Shown in pieces: positions 1-6,465 of a stretch of 7,458 nucleotides of DNA; position 1 is the stretch's first letter; each line of letters opens with the position of its first letter. The stretch is from JAFLBI01 sp964616465 (lineage in GTDB: Bacteria; Bacteroidota; Bacteroidia; Chitinophagales; Chitinophagaceae): contig CAZTTO010000027.1 of the NCBI GenBank assembly GCA_964616465.1, forward strand, positions 1 through 7,458. Reading direction: 5' to 3'. The translations under genes were made by a program, and so were the position numbers. A model generated the notes under the pieces. That model searched no databases and was not told the origin of the DNA. It saw only the letters and a list, made by a program, of their open reading frames with translations.

Positions 1-30
1 TTAAAAACTTATTTGGTCAATCCATAGAAA

Positions 31-166
31 TCATCCCGCATTTAATGCGGGATCTGTTCTTTATGAACGCGATAACCGAGAATCCTTCTATGCTGTTTTT
101 GAACGAATGGACTTCTGTGTTATTCCGTTCCCACGACGGGGGATCCCACATCGGGGTGCGGGATGA
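31..166. repeat. REP-doublet/MITE-like structured intergenic repeat with inverted ends
   Basis: The 136-bp block begins TCATCCCGCA (31-40) and ends TGCGGGATGA (157-166), exact 10-bp inverted termini. Each end is itself a hairpin: at the left ATCCCGCATT (33-42) pairs with AATGCGGGAT (44-53); at the right ATCCCACA (143-150) pairs with TGCGGGAT (157-164) with one mismatch. The interior carries an imperfect dyad, GAACGAAT (101-108) against ATTCCGTTC (122-130) with one bulged base. Two REP-like hairpins in opposite orientation around a spacer is the layout of BIME/REPIN elements. No coding capacity was seen. It lies downstream of the antiporter stop. The structure is visible; that it belongs to a dispersed family is inference. 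Confidence 0.7.
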
Positions 167-234
167 CGGTTGAAAAAAGAACGTTCCCACCAAAGATCAA
201 CACCCAAAAACAAATGACTAAATACAACCAGATA

Positions 235-1701
235 CTACCCCTGCACTGAAGTTAGTTGCTCAACTCTTGTAAAATCTTCCTCTGAATCGCCTAAAACCAT
301 GAGTATATCATCAACAGCAATTTTGGTTGATCCACCAGGACGGATATATTTATTATTGCGCTTAATCATAACAATAAAAGTTGACTTAGGTAAATGCAAA
401 TCAACAATCCGTCTATCTGCTATTGAACTTCCACTCTCCACACCAAATTCTTGTAAAACCGATTTAGGCAGTTCCATTAGCAACTTGTCTAACTCAGTTT
501 TCTTCTTCATTTTCTCTGGTAATGAAACTTTCAATAATCGAGCAACAACCGAAAGAGTGGTTCCTTGAATTAATACAGATGTAACAGAAATAAAAAATAC
601 AATATTAAAAATGGCAGGTGCTTTTTCAATATTGGCAATTAAAGGATAGGTTGCAAATACTATTGGCACAGCCCCTCTTAATCCAACCCACGAGATATAG
701 GCTTTTCTTCTTGCTTTCATTCGGAAGAACAACAAACTTATAAATACCCCTATGGGCCGCGCTACTAGTATGAGGAATATAGAAATCAATAATCCTATTC
801 CTGCATAAGGAATAATTTGAGAGGGAAACACTAATAATCCAAGTGTAAGGAACAACACAATTTGCATGAGCCATGCCAAGCCATCATACATTTTGAATAT
901 AGTATTTTTATGGATGATATCTTGATTACCCAAATACACAGCTGCAATATAAATCGCTAAAAATCCATTCCCGCCCAACGCGTCTGTTGTTGAAAATGTA
1001 ATGAACATTAATGCAATCACCAACACTGGATATAGGCCTTCAAAATCTAGTTTGATTTTATTGATGATATACATACTGAGCTTACCAAATCCAAAACCTG
1101 CTGCTGCACCTAAAATCATTTGTTTCAAAAACAAAGGAATAATTGACCAAAGCGATTGATCTTGATTAACTACAAGCGATAAAAAAGCAATAGTTAACAC
1201 ATAAGCCATTGGATCGTTGCTACCACTTTCTAATTCAAGTGTTGGACGAAGATTACTTTTTAGTGCAAGACTCTTTGATCTTAATATAGAAAATACCGCC
1301 GCCGCATCTGTTGATGAAATGATTGAACCCAACAACAAGCTTTCGAAAATTGTGAAATCGGTTACCCACCATACAAATACACCAACACTCAAAGCTGTTA
1401 GTAACACACCTAACGTTGACAAGGCAATTCCTTGTTTTAGTATGGGTTTTACTGCAGTCCAGTTAGTATCTAATCCACCAGAAAACAAAATGAAATTCAA
1501 AGAAACAATCCCAATGAACTGTGCAGCTTTAGGGTTATCAAAGTGAATTCCTCCTAATCCCTCCGATCCAGCTAATACCCCAATAGCTAAAAACAATAAC
1601 AAAGTTGGTACTCCAAACTTGTAAGAAGTTTTACCAGCAAGTATGCTTATTAATAATAGCAAAGCACCAACTAGTAAGATATTCTCCGTTGTTACTGTCA
1701 T
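235..1701 (-). CDS. Potassium(sodium)/proton antiporter, CPA1 family, NhaP2/CvrA-like, with TrkA-C domain
   Basis: An inner-membrane cation/proton exchanger that probably expels K+ or Na+ in exchange for H+ and so contributes to pH and ion homeostasis. The 488-residue product has about a dozen hydrophobic segments over residues 1-390. It carries SSTDAAAVF (129-137), the ELESGSNDP segment (156-164) with the transport-site Asn162-Asp163 pair, and SWVGLRGAVPIVFATYP (337-353), all typical of the NhaP/NhaP2 branch. Residues about 404-485 are soluble and look like a TrkA-C (RCK-C) domain, which usually senses ligands or nucleotides. It is shorter than E. coli CvrA (about 578 aa, as I recall), so the extra C-terminal domain of that protein is probably absent. 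The ATG start directly precedes the first membrane helix. The gene follows the B12 regulator on the same strand after a 174-bp gap, so it probably has its own promoter. The family is secure; ion preference (K+ versus Na+) cannot be read from sequence. Confidence 0.92.
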   Translation of the reverse strand: MTVTTENILLVGALLLLISILAGKTSYKFGVPTLLLFLAIGVLAGSEGLGGIHFDNPKAAQFIGIVSLNFILFSGGLDTNWTAVKPILKQGIALSTLGVLLTALSVGVFVWWVTDFTIFESLLLGSIISSTDAAAVFSILRSKSLALKSNLRPTLELESGSNDPMAYVLTIAFLSLVVNQDQSLWSIIPLFLKQMILGAAAGFGFGKLSMYIINKIKLDFEGLYPVLVIALMFITFSTTDALGGNGFLAIYIAAVYLGNQDIIHKNTIFKMYDGLAWLMQIVLFLTLGLLVFPSQIIPYAGIGLLISIFLILVARPIGVFISLLFFRMKARRKAYISWVGLRGAVPIVFATYPLIANIEKAPAIFNIVFFISVTSVLIQGTTLSVVARLLKVSLPEKMKKKTELDKLLMELPKSVLQEFGVESGSSIADRRIVDLHLPKSTFIVMIKRNNKYIRPGGSTKIAVDDILMVLGDSEEDFTRVEQLTSVQG

Positions 1702-1721
1702 TGTTTAGAATAAGTGAATCT

Positions 1722-1729
1722 CAAAAATA
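1722..1729 (-). promoter_or_regulatory. Possible -7 promoter element of the antiporter gene
   Basis: The minus strand reads TATTTTTG, a full match to the Bacteroidota TAnnTTTG element, ending 20 bp before the antiporter ATG. I found no convincing TTTG box at the expected upstream distance, so only half of the promoter is supported. Confidence 0.35.
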
Positions 1730-1792
1730 ATACGTCGAAAGCAAGAATACTTAGCGTGTAAGTTTTATTAACAGAGTATTTTTTATACGTAA

Positions 1793-1822
1793 TACAGTAC
1801 TGTTACAGATAAGCAACTGTAA
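1793..1822. promoter_or_regulatory. Cluster of small dyads and 11-bp-phased TACA motifs upstream of the antiporter
   Basis: This gap between the regulator stop and the antiporter start contains the perfect palindrome ACAGTACTGT (1794-1803) and the inverted repeat TTACAG (1803-1808)/CTGTAA (1817-1822) with an 8-bp spacer. TACA occurs at 1793 and 1804, exactly 11 bp apart on one strand, the spacing I recall for CarH half-sites. No T run follows the dyads on the minus strand, so a terminator for the regulator gene is unlikely. An operator role is inference. Confidence 0.35.
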
Positions 1823-1875
1823 ATACTTGGGATAGGTTTTTAGGGCAAGTGACTTTACAAACCAAATACCTACAC

Positions 1876-2760
1876 CTACTTCACCAACTCAGCAATATAC
1901 TCCATCACATCTTGTAACGATTTCTTGAAGCTAACATTAGATGGAACACGCTTTTTGTAATTCTGTGTCAATAAACCAGATACAATTGCCGGCATATCTG
2001 GCATGCGATTGTGTAAATTGGTCAGGAACTTATCAAAATTAAAATTATGCGCAACAGAAGTTAAATGCGAATAAACAAAATCGGGCTTCTTTAGTCTAAC
2101 TATATAATCCACATCGCGCATAGGTACATTGGTACCCAAGTAGTAAACCTTTATACCGCGATTCTTCAATAAATAATACATAAACAGGAGACCCAATTCA
2201 TGATGCTCACCCTCAGGAAGGAATAAAATAGCAACCTTACCTGTTTGTGCATGACTGATGCATGATTCTATGCCTACAATCAATTTCTGACGAATGATAT
2301 TGGTAACTAGATGCTCTTGAGCCGGATTCACATGGTTGGTAATCCATAGAATACCTATGCGCTCTAAAAAAGGGAAAATAATTTGTGTAATGGTCTTCTC
2401 AATTCCCTTGGCCATGATGTAATTGTCGAGGGTACTTTCAAACTCCTCAATTTGCAAATCCACCATGTTCTGAATAAGCTCATTTACAATGCGCTCTTGT
2501 TGTGCCTGGGTTTGAGAAAGTGATAAAATTTTGGCCTTGATTTCTTCCTGCGACATCTTATCGATGTGGGAAATCTTGTACCCATACTTATTGAGCAAAG
2601 CAATGTTGAGAATAGTCTTCAACTCATCATTACTATAATAGCGAATATTCGTTTCGGTTCTATGGGGATTCAGAAATGTATAGCGCTGCTCCCATATACG
2701 AATTGTATGGGCTTTAATCCCTGAGAGATTTTCCAAATCTTTAATGGTGAACGCATTCAT
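1876..2760 (-). CDS. MerR-family transcriptional regulator with cobalamin-binding domain (CarH/LitR-like)
   Basis: A cytoplasmic DNA-binding regulator, 294 aa. Residues 3-70 form a MerR winged helix-turn-helix (IKDLENLSGIKAHTIRIWEQRY, split as residues 6-27, then the wing with RYYS at 40-43). Residues about 90-165 form the helical B12-capping bundle with Trp139 and Glu149-His150, matching the W-x9-EH pattern of CarH. Residues about 173-294 form the Rossmann-like B12 domain; E185-x-H187-x-x-G190 is the base-off signature, with His187 the likely lower cobalt ligand, and SHLTS (231-235) and SGLLTQ (261-266) fill the later nucleotide-loop positions. In CarH, adenosylcobalamin drives a DNA-binding tetramer that light breaks apart. 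Here Ile140 occupies the place of CarH His132, the residue that caps cobalt after illumination, so light response is uncertain. No carotenoid gene lies nearby. Targets are unknown; autoregulation or control of the downstream antiporter are possibilities. Confidence 0.93.
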   Translation of the reverse strand: MNAFTIKDLENLSGIKAHTIRIWEQRYTFLNPHRTETNIRYYSNDELKTILNIALLNKYGYKISHIDKMSQEEIKAKILSLSQTQAQQERIVNELIQNMVDLQIEEFESTLDNYIMAKGIEKTITQIIFPFLERIGILWITNHVNPAQEHLVTNIIRQKLIVGIESCISHAQTGKVAILFLPEGEHHELGLLFMYYLLKNRGIKVYYLGTNVPMRDVDYIVRLKKPDFVYSHLTSVAHNFNFDKFLTNLHNRMPDMPAIVSGLLTQNYKKRVPSNVSFKKSLQDVMEYIAELVK

Positions 2761-2767
2761 ACTTTAT

Positions 2768-2775
2768 CAAACGTA
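2768..2775 (-). promoter_or_regulatory. Possible -7 promoter element of the MerR/B12 regulator
   Basis: The minus strand reads TACGTTTG, matching TAnnTTTG, only 7 bp before the ATG, so the transcript would be nearly leaderless. No good -33 TTTG box is seen at the usual spacing. A second possibility farther upstream is the TTTG at 2838-2835, but its partner is weak. Confidence 0.28.
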
Positions 2776-2817
2776 ATTTCCGCAAAAAGGTTGACTATCA
2801 GCACATAAAATTATAAC

Positions 2818-2828
2818 TAACAGTTGTA
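2818..2828 (-). promoter_or_regulatory. Possible operator half-site upstream of the MerR/B12 gene
   Basis: The minus strand reads TACAACTGTTA, 58 bp upstream of the regulator ATG. It equals the site at 1793-1805 (TACA, then ACTGTTA) apart from a 2-bp insertion there. The preceding TTT gives TTTTACAA, which fits the nTnTACAn half-site I recall for CarH. Two similar sites flanking the regulator gene suggest, but do not prove, that it binds both. Confidence 0.28.
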
Positions 2829-2900
2829 AAATGGCCAAATTCAACTTAAAAAAACTAATTAAAAAGACTTTTTAGATGTATGATGCTCCTCTTATAAATC

Positions 2901-2940
2901 AAAAAACCCCCCGAAAAGCCATTATTCGCAATTTCGGGGG
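2901..2940 (-). terminator. Intrinsic terminator after the ruvC-pyrD-terC group
   Basis: Read on the minus strand, CCCCCGAAA (2940-2932) pairs perfectly with TTTCGGGGG (2916-2908), giving a 9-bp stem with a 15-nt loop. One further G and then six T residues (2906-2901) follow. This is a textbook Rho-independent terminator 43 bp beyond the terC stop. The T tract directly after the stem is on the minus side, so it works in that direction and also separates this group from the merR gene downstream. Confidence 0.9.
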
Positions 2941-2982
2941 TCGAAAAAAATGTTCATTTATAAAGGTATAATAGTCAACACA

Positions 2983-3738
2983 TTACCTTAACTCAACTGG
3001 ATTCGACTTTTTACGCACGCGCATGTTCATTAATTCTACACCAAAGGAGAAGGCCATAGCAAAGTAGATGTATCCTTTATCAATGTGGCTTCCATGAACA
3101 GGCTCTAATCCTTCAAAGAATAAGCTGAAACCCACCATCAACAAAAACGACAAGGCCAACATTTTAAGAGCTGGGTGTTTGTTGATAAAAGCTGAAATGT
3201 TTTCAGAGAATAAAAACATGATAATCATAGCAATAACAACTGCTATCATCATGATTTCTACATGCTTGGCCAATCCAACAGCGGTGATGATTGAGTCGAA
3301 GGAGAAAATCATATCCACCAAAATAATTTGACCCATCACTGACATAAAGGATGCTTGCTTTTTTCCTGCATTGAAACCCGGCTCTTCACCCTCCAGTTTA
3401 TGGTGAATCTCTTTTACAGTTTTATACAATAGGAAAATCCCACCTGCAAACATGATACAGTTACGCAGGTTGAACCCTATATGACGCTCTCCCCAATCTA
3501 AGCCAAACAATTCCTTATTTCCATTGGCCACTAACCAACTCAAAGCCATTAGTAACAAAACACGCACGGTTATGCCCAACACCATCCAAATTCTACGGGC
3601 TTTTAAACGTAGCTTTTCCTCTTTAAGTTTGCCCATGATAATGGACACAAAAATGACATTATCAATCCCCAATACAATTTCAAGCACCGATAAAGTCAAT
3701 AAGCTAATAAGCGAGTCTACTGTAAACAGATGTTCCAT
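2983..3738 (-). CDS. TerC-family integral membrane protein (YgdQ/YoaE-type), probable metal-ion exporter
   Basis: A 251-residue inner-membrane protein with about seven hydrophobic segments. LEIVLGIDNVIF (19-30) and DMIFSFDSIITAVG (142-155) are the paired acidic repeats diagnostic of the TerC family; Asp26, Asp142 and Asp148 sit within the membrane and are expected to bind metal. HPALKMLALSFLLMVG (188-203) is also characteristic. Relatives include E. coli Alx and the Bacillus MeeF/MeeY proteins, linked to Mn2+ export and metal loading of exported enzymes; tellurite resistance is the historic name only, and no other ter gene is present. It is the last gene of the ruvC-pyrD-terC group, 13 bp after pyrD, and is followed by a strong intrinsic terminator. 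The length fits the single-domain branch without CBS/CorC extensions. Family is firm, substrate inferred. Confidence 0.93.
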   Translation of the reverse strand: MEHLFTVDSLISLLTLSVLEIVLGIDNVIFVSIIMGKLKEEKLRLKARRIWMVLGITVRVLLLMALSWLVANGNKELFGLDWGERHIGFNLRNCIMFAGGIFLLYKTVKEIHHKLEGEEPGFNAGKKQASFMSVMGQIILVDMIFSFDSIITAVGLAKHVEIMMIAVVIAMIIMFLFSENISAFINKHPALKMLALSFLLMVGFSLFFEGLEPVHGSHIDKGYIYFAMAFSFGVELMNMRVRKKSNPVELR

Positions 3739-3751
3739 ATTGAATGTGTAA

Positions 3752-4801
3752 TTAAATAAACGAATGACAAATTTTTGAAGCTATACCCGGACCTTCATAC
3801 ACAAAGCCAGTCCATACTTGCATCATTTCGGCTCCAGCATCTAGTTTTTCACGCGCGTCAGCAGCTGTAAAAATGCCACCACTGGCAATAATTGGAATTT
3901 GTCCGCCCGTAAGCGAATGCATCCTTCGAACAGCATCTGTTGCTTTTTCACGAACAGGTAATCCACTCAAGCCTCCAGCACCCATCGCTTCTGCCTTTTT
4001 CTGTGATTCTTGCGAAAGCGAGGTTCTATCAACTGTTGTATTGCTCACCACCAATCCCGATAACTGCAATGAAACCGCCAAATCGGCAATATCTTCCCAA
4101 GCGCCTTCGGGCTGATCGGGTGCTATTTTCAATAAGATCGGACGAGGTGTTGCTCGTTGGCTATTGCGCTCCTGCACAGCTGAAATAATTTTTTGCAAAG
4201 CGTCTTTCTCCTGCAAGGCTCTCAATCCGGGTGTATTTGGACTGCTCACGTTTATGGTAAAATAATCTACCACATCTGCGAGCTCATCATAGCAGCGCGT
4301 ATAATCCTTCCAAGCATCTTCATTTGCTGTGACCTTATTCTTTCCAATATTTCCGCCCACAATCATTTTATAGCCTTCCTTGTTCTTTAAGTTTTGCCAC
4401 CTTTCCAATCTTGCGCGAATAGCCAATACTCCATTATTATTGAATCCCATGCGATTGATTAATGCACGAGACGCGGGTAAACGAAACAAGCGGGGCATGT
4501 CGTTACCAGGTTGAGGAAGAGGTGTTACTGTACCAATTTCCACAGAACCAAATCCCAGGGCTTCCAATTCAGGCAAATACAAAGCATTTTTATCGAAACC
4601 CGCGCCCAATCCAACTGGATTGGGAAAATGCAAGCCGAACAATTCTTTTTCCAGTTTTGGGTGTTTGAATTGGAAAGAAGCTGCAATTCTTTTACGCATC
4701 CAAGGAATGCTACAAGCTTTTTGCAGCATATCCATACTCATGTAATGCACGGTTTCTGGGGGAAGAAGGAAGAGCAGCTGACGAAGAAGTGGATACCACA
4801 T
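3752..4801 (-). CDS. pyrD: Dihydroorotate dehydrogenase (quinone), class 2
   Basis: Oxidises dihydroorotate to orotate, the fourth step of de novo pyrimidine synthesis, passing electrons through FMN to the membrane quinone pool. The 349-residue product begins with the amphipathic helical region (about 1-40) that anchors class 2 enzymes to the inner membrane and forms the quinone tunnel. A TIM barrel follows with NPVGLGAGFDKN (61-72), SVEIGTVTPLPQPGN (86-100), INRMGFNN (115-122), the active-site loop FTINVSSPNTPGLR (181-194), LLKIAPD (223-229), SNTTVDR (253-259) and the FMN-phosphate segment IIASGGIFTAADA (304-316). Ser187 in SSPN is the catalytic base, where class 1 enzymes have Cys, which settles the class. 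It is complete and of normal length. It starts 21 bp after ruvC ends and stops 13 bp before the TerC gene starts, implying co-transcription. Confidence 0.98.
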   Translation of the reverse strand: MWYPLLRQLLFLLPPETVHYMSMDMLQKACSIPWMRKRIAASFQFKHPKLEKELFGLHFPNPVGLGAGFDKNALYLPELEALGFGSVEIGTVTPLPQPGNDMPRLFRLPASRALINRMGFNNNGVLAIRARLERWQNLKNKEGYKMIVGGNIGKNKVTANEDAWKDYTRCYDELADVVDYFTINVSSPNTPGLRALQEKDALQKIISAVQERNSQRATPRPILLKIAPDQPEGAWEDIADLAVSLQLSGLVVSNTTVDRTSLSQESQKKAEAMGAGGLSGLPVREKATDAVRRMHSLTGGQIPIIASGGIFTAADAREKLDAGAEMMQVWTGFVYEGPGIASKICHSFI

Positions 4802-4822
4802 GATGCGAAGATAGGATGAGAA

Positions 4823-5398
4823 TCATTTGCGTTTAACACGCTCTGGTTGTTGTTGTATGAATTGCTCCCATTGAGATGCGCGCTTTTTTCCGGTTGATAA
4901 GCTTTTAGACGCCAAAGGCGATTGTTGGTAAAAATGACACAATGCAATAGCCAATGCATCAGTGGCATCATAGGAACGCACTTTTCCAGTAAGTCCTAAA
5001 ATTTGTTGCAGCATTTTCCAAACCTGTTCTTTATCGGAGTTGCCATTGCCTGTAATGGATTGTTTTACTTTTCTTGGAGAGTACTCAGTTACGGGAATAC
5101 CATAATGCATAGCTGCTGCAATAGCCACTCCTTGTGCCCTTCCCAGCTTCAACATACTTTGTACATTCTTACCGAAGAAAGGAGCTTCAATGGCAAAAGT
5201 ATGCGGCTGGTATTGCTGAATTAAATCACTTACGCAACTATGTATCCGTTGCAAACGGACATAAATATCCTTTTCCCCTGTGAGCTTCAATACATCCATA
5301 TCTATGAGTGCAGGACCCTTACTGTTTACACGTAATAAAGCATAGCCCATAAGCTGACTCCCAGGATCAATACCCATTATAATGGTTTCTTGCTTCAT
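4823..5398 (-). CDS. ruvC: Crossover junction endodeoxyribonuclease RuvC
   Basis: Resolves Holliday junctions made during recombination and fork repair, working as a Mg2+-dependent dimer with RuvAB. The 191-residue product shows the RNase H-like fold motifs: GIDPGS (9-14, catalytic Asp11), FAIEAPFFGKN (68-78, catalytic Glu71), and YDATDALAIALCHF (143-156, catalytic Asp144 and Asp147), so all four acidic residues are present. GRAQGVAIAAA (86-96) and EYSPRKVKQSITGNGNSDKEQV (105-126) are also typical. A basic tail of roughly 30 residues runs past the E. coli end point and contains a WEQFI segment and RVKRK. The reading frame is open upstream to a TTG at 5440, but the ATG at 5398 places GIDPG near the N-terminus as in the family, so I chose it. 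It is the first gene of the ruvC-pyrD-terC group and diverges from the flippase-like gene. Confidence 0.96.
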   Translation of the reverse strand: MKQETIIMGIDPGSQLMGYALLRVNSKGPALIDMDVLKLTGEKDIYVRLQRIHSCVSDLIQQYQPHTFAIEAPFFGKNVQSMLKLGRAQGVAIAAAMHYGIPVTEYSPRKVKQSITGNGNSDKEQVWKMLQQILGLTGKVRSYDATDALAIALCHFYQQSPLASKSLSTGKKRASQWEQFIQQQPERVKRK

Positions 5399-5428
5399 TG
5401 GGGTGAAAATAGGCAATCCCCTGCATTT

Positions 5429-5457
5429 TTTGTTGTGCAAAGAATGGCCGTTCTTTG
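5429..5457 (+). promoter_or_regulatory. Possible promoter of the flippase-like/DUF3108 pair
   Basis: TTTG (5429-5432) is followed after 17 bp by GTTCTTTG (5450-5457), compared with the Bacteroidota pattern TTTG then TAnnTTTG. The TA is missing, so the match is partial. Transcription would begin only a few bases before the ATG at 5470, leaving an almost leaderless message. It overlaps the palindrome, so binding there would block it. Confidence 0.3.
5438..5457. promoter_or_regulatory. 20-bp near-perfect palindrome between divergent ruvC and flippase-like genes
   Basis: CAAAGAA (5438-5444) and TTCTTTG (5451-5457) are exact inverted arms around TGGCCG, whose GGCC core is itself palindromic; only one base pair breaks the symmetry. 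It sits 12 bp before the flippase-like ATG and 40 bp before the ruvC ATG. The TTCTTTG arm resembles the TTTG half of a Bacteroidota -7 element in each direction. It could be an operator for a dimeric regulator or a symmetric divergent promoter core; no matching regulator is identified. Confidence 0.55.
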
Positions 5458-5469
5458 TAAGAGATAAGC

Positions 5470-6465
5470 ATGTTATCGAAGCGTACTAAAATATGGATCA
5501 ACTATACCCTGGGTCCCCTTTTATTTGTGGTACTGGCGTATTCTATTTACCGCGAAATTCACAAGCAGCCTAATCTTTTCGAGTCGTGGGATCATATTAT
5601 AGCTGCACTTACAGGTCCTTCTGCGTGGAAATTGTACTTGGTTATTTTGTTAATGCTGCTGAACTGGGGCTTAGAAGCCAGAAAATGGCAAATTATTGTA
5701 GAGCGATTACAGCCACTGTCTTTTTTTCAATCTTTCAAATCCATCTTAAGCGGACAAGCATTTGCTTTAAATACCATCAATCGTTTGGGTGAGTATGTAG
5801 GACGGGTGGTGTATATGGCCGAAGGAAATCGCTTGCGTGCCATTCCGCTAACTATTGTATCCAGCCTTAGTCAAATGATTGCAACGTTTGTGGTTGGCAC
5901 TGTTGCCTTGTGGGTATTGCGATATGCCATTTTACTTCCTCAAGAGCGCGTAGTAGGATTGTCGGCTTTAATGGTAGATGGTTTGTTGTACGCACTCACT
6001 ATTGGAAATATTATTCTGGTATTGCTGTACTACAGACTTTCGTGGATTATTCGGGTAGTGGATAAGCTAACATGGATGGAACGAATTCGCTTTTTTGTGC
6101 AGCAGCTTGAATTTTTTGAAGCGAAGGAATTAACAAGAATTTTAGTCTTATCGCTCATCAGATACCTTGTTTTTCTGTTGCAATATTTACTTTTATTAGA
6201 GCTTTTTGAGGTGCAAGCCAATTGGTTCGATTTATTATGTACAGTTTCGGTCATGTTTTTGGTGTTGGCTATAGTGCCTACCATTGCGCTGGCTGAATTG
6301 GGATTAAGAGGGAAAGTGAGTTTAGAACTGCTTGGATTGTTGAGTAACAACTCAGTTGGCATAGTAACAACTGCTGTTGGAATTTGGGTGATTAACCTGT
6401 TGTTACCAGCTATAGCGGGCACCTTATTTATTTTGGGATTTAGACTATTTAAAAACAAACCATGA
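5470..6465 (+). CDS. Lysylphosphatidylglycerol synthase TM-region / UPF0104 flippase-like membrane protein
   Basis: A 331-residue multi-pass inner-membrane protein resembling the N-terminal flippase half of MprF (LPG_synthase_TM, UPF0104). It has no aminoacyl-transferase domain, so it would move a lipid or lipid-linked substrate rather than make lysyl-PG. Hydrophobic segments lie at about 12-28, 53-68, 125-150, 165-187, 222-246, 255-275 and 296-325. Family-like signatures are LEARKW (68-73), the charged loop NRLGEYVGRVVYM (104-116) and VPTIALAELGLRGKVS (269-284), a conserved Pro/Glu/Gly loop. ATG is preceded by a weak purine-rich stretch (AAGAGAT). A promoter-like element lies just upstream within a palindrome shared with divergent ruvC. 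The stop overlaps the next start as ATGA, so the two products are probably made together. The substrate is unknown; glycolipid or polyprenyl-linked cargo is conceivable but not shown. Confidence 0.86.
   Translation: MLSKRTKIWINYTLGPLLFVVLAYSIYREIHKQPNLFESWDHIIAALTGPSAWKLYLVILLMLLNWGLEARKWQIIVERLQPLSFFQSFKSILSGQAFALNTINRLGEYVGRVVYMAEGNRLRAIPLTIVSSLSQMIATFVVGTVALWVLRYAILLPQERVVGLSALMVDGLLYALTIGNIILVLLYYRLSWIIRVVDKLTWMERIRFFVQQLEFFEAKELTRILVLSLIRYLVFLLQYLLLLELFEVQANWFDLLCTVSVMFLVLAIVPTIALAELGLRGKVSLELLGLLSNNSVGIVTTAVGIWVINLLLPAIAGTLFILGFRLFKNKP

Noticed and set aside
173..186. Terminator for the antiporter: GAACGTTC followed by six T on the minus strand
   Set aside because: The 8-bp dyad has no loop, so it cannot fold as a stable RNA hairpin.
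1217..1546. 109-codon open frame on the plus strand
   Set aside because: It is antisense to the antiporter core, including the transport-site motif, and has no independent support.
2791..2817. TTGACT and TATAAC on the plus strand as a sigma70 promoter
   Set aside because: Spacing is only about 15 bp, no plus-strand gene follows, and the consensus does not suit Bacteroidota.
2983..3738. Tellurite-resistance operon
   Set aside because: Only the TerC-family protein is present; no terA, terB, terD or terE-like genes are adjacent, and the subgroup is better linked to metal export.
4511..4971. Overlapping open frames on both strands around the ruvC-pyrD junction
   Set aside because: They are shadows of ruvC and pyrD, whose catalytic motifs define the true frames.
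5399..5440. N-terminal extension of RuvC by 14 residues from a TTG codon at 5440
   Set aside because: The start would be TTG, the added residues have no family counterpart, and the extension would run into the palindrome; the ATG at 5398 puts GIDPGS at the normal distance.
6030..6458. 142-codon open frame on the minus strand
   Set aside because: It lies antisense within the flippase-like gene, whose membrane-protein composition and family motifs are clear; the antisense product has no recognisable domain.
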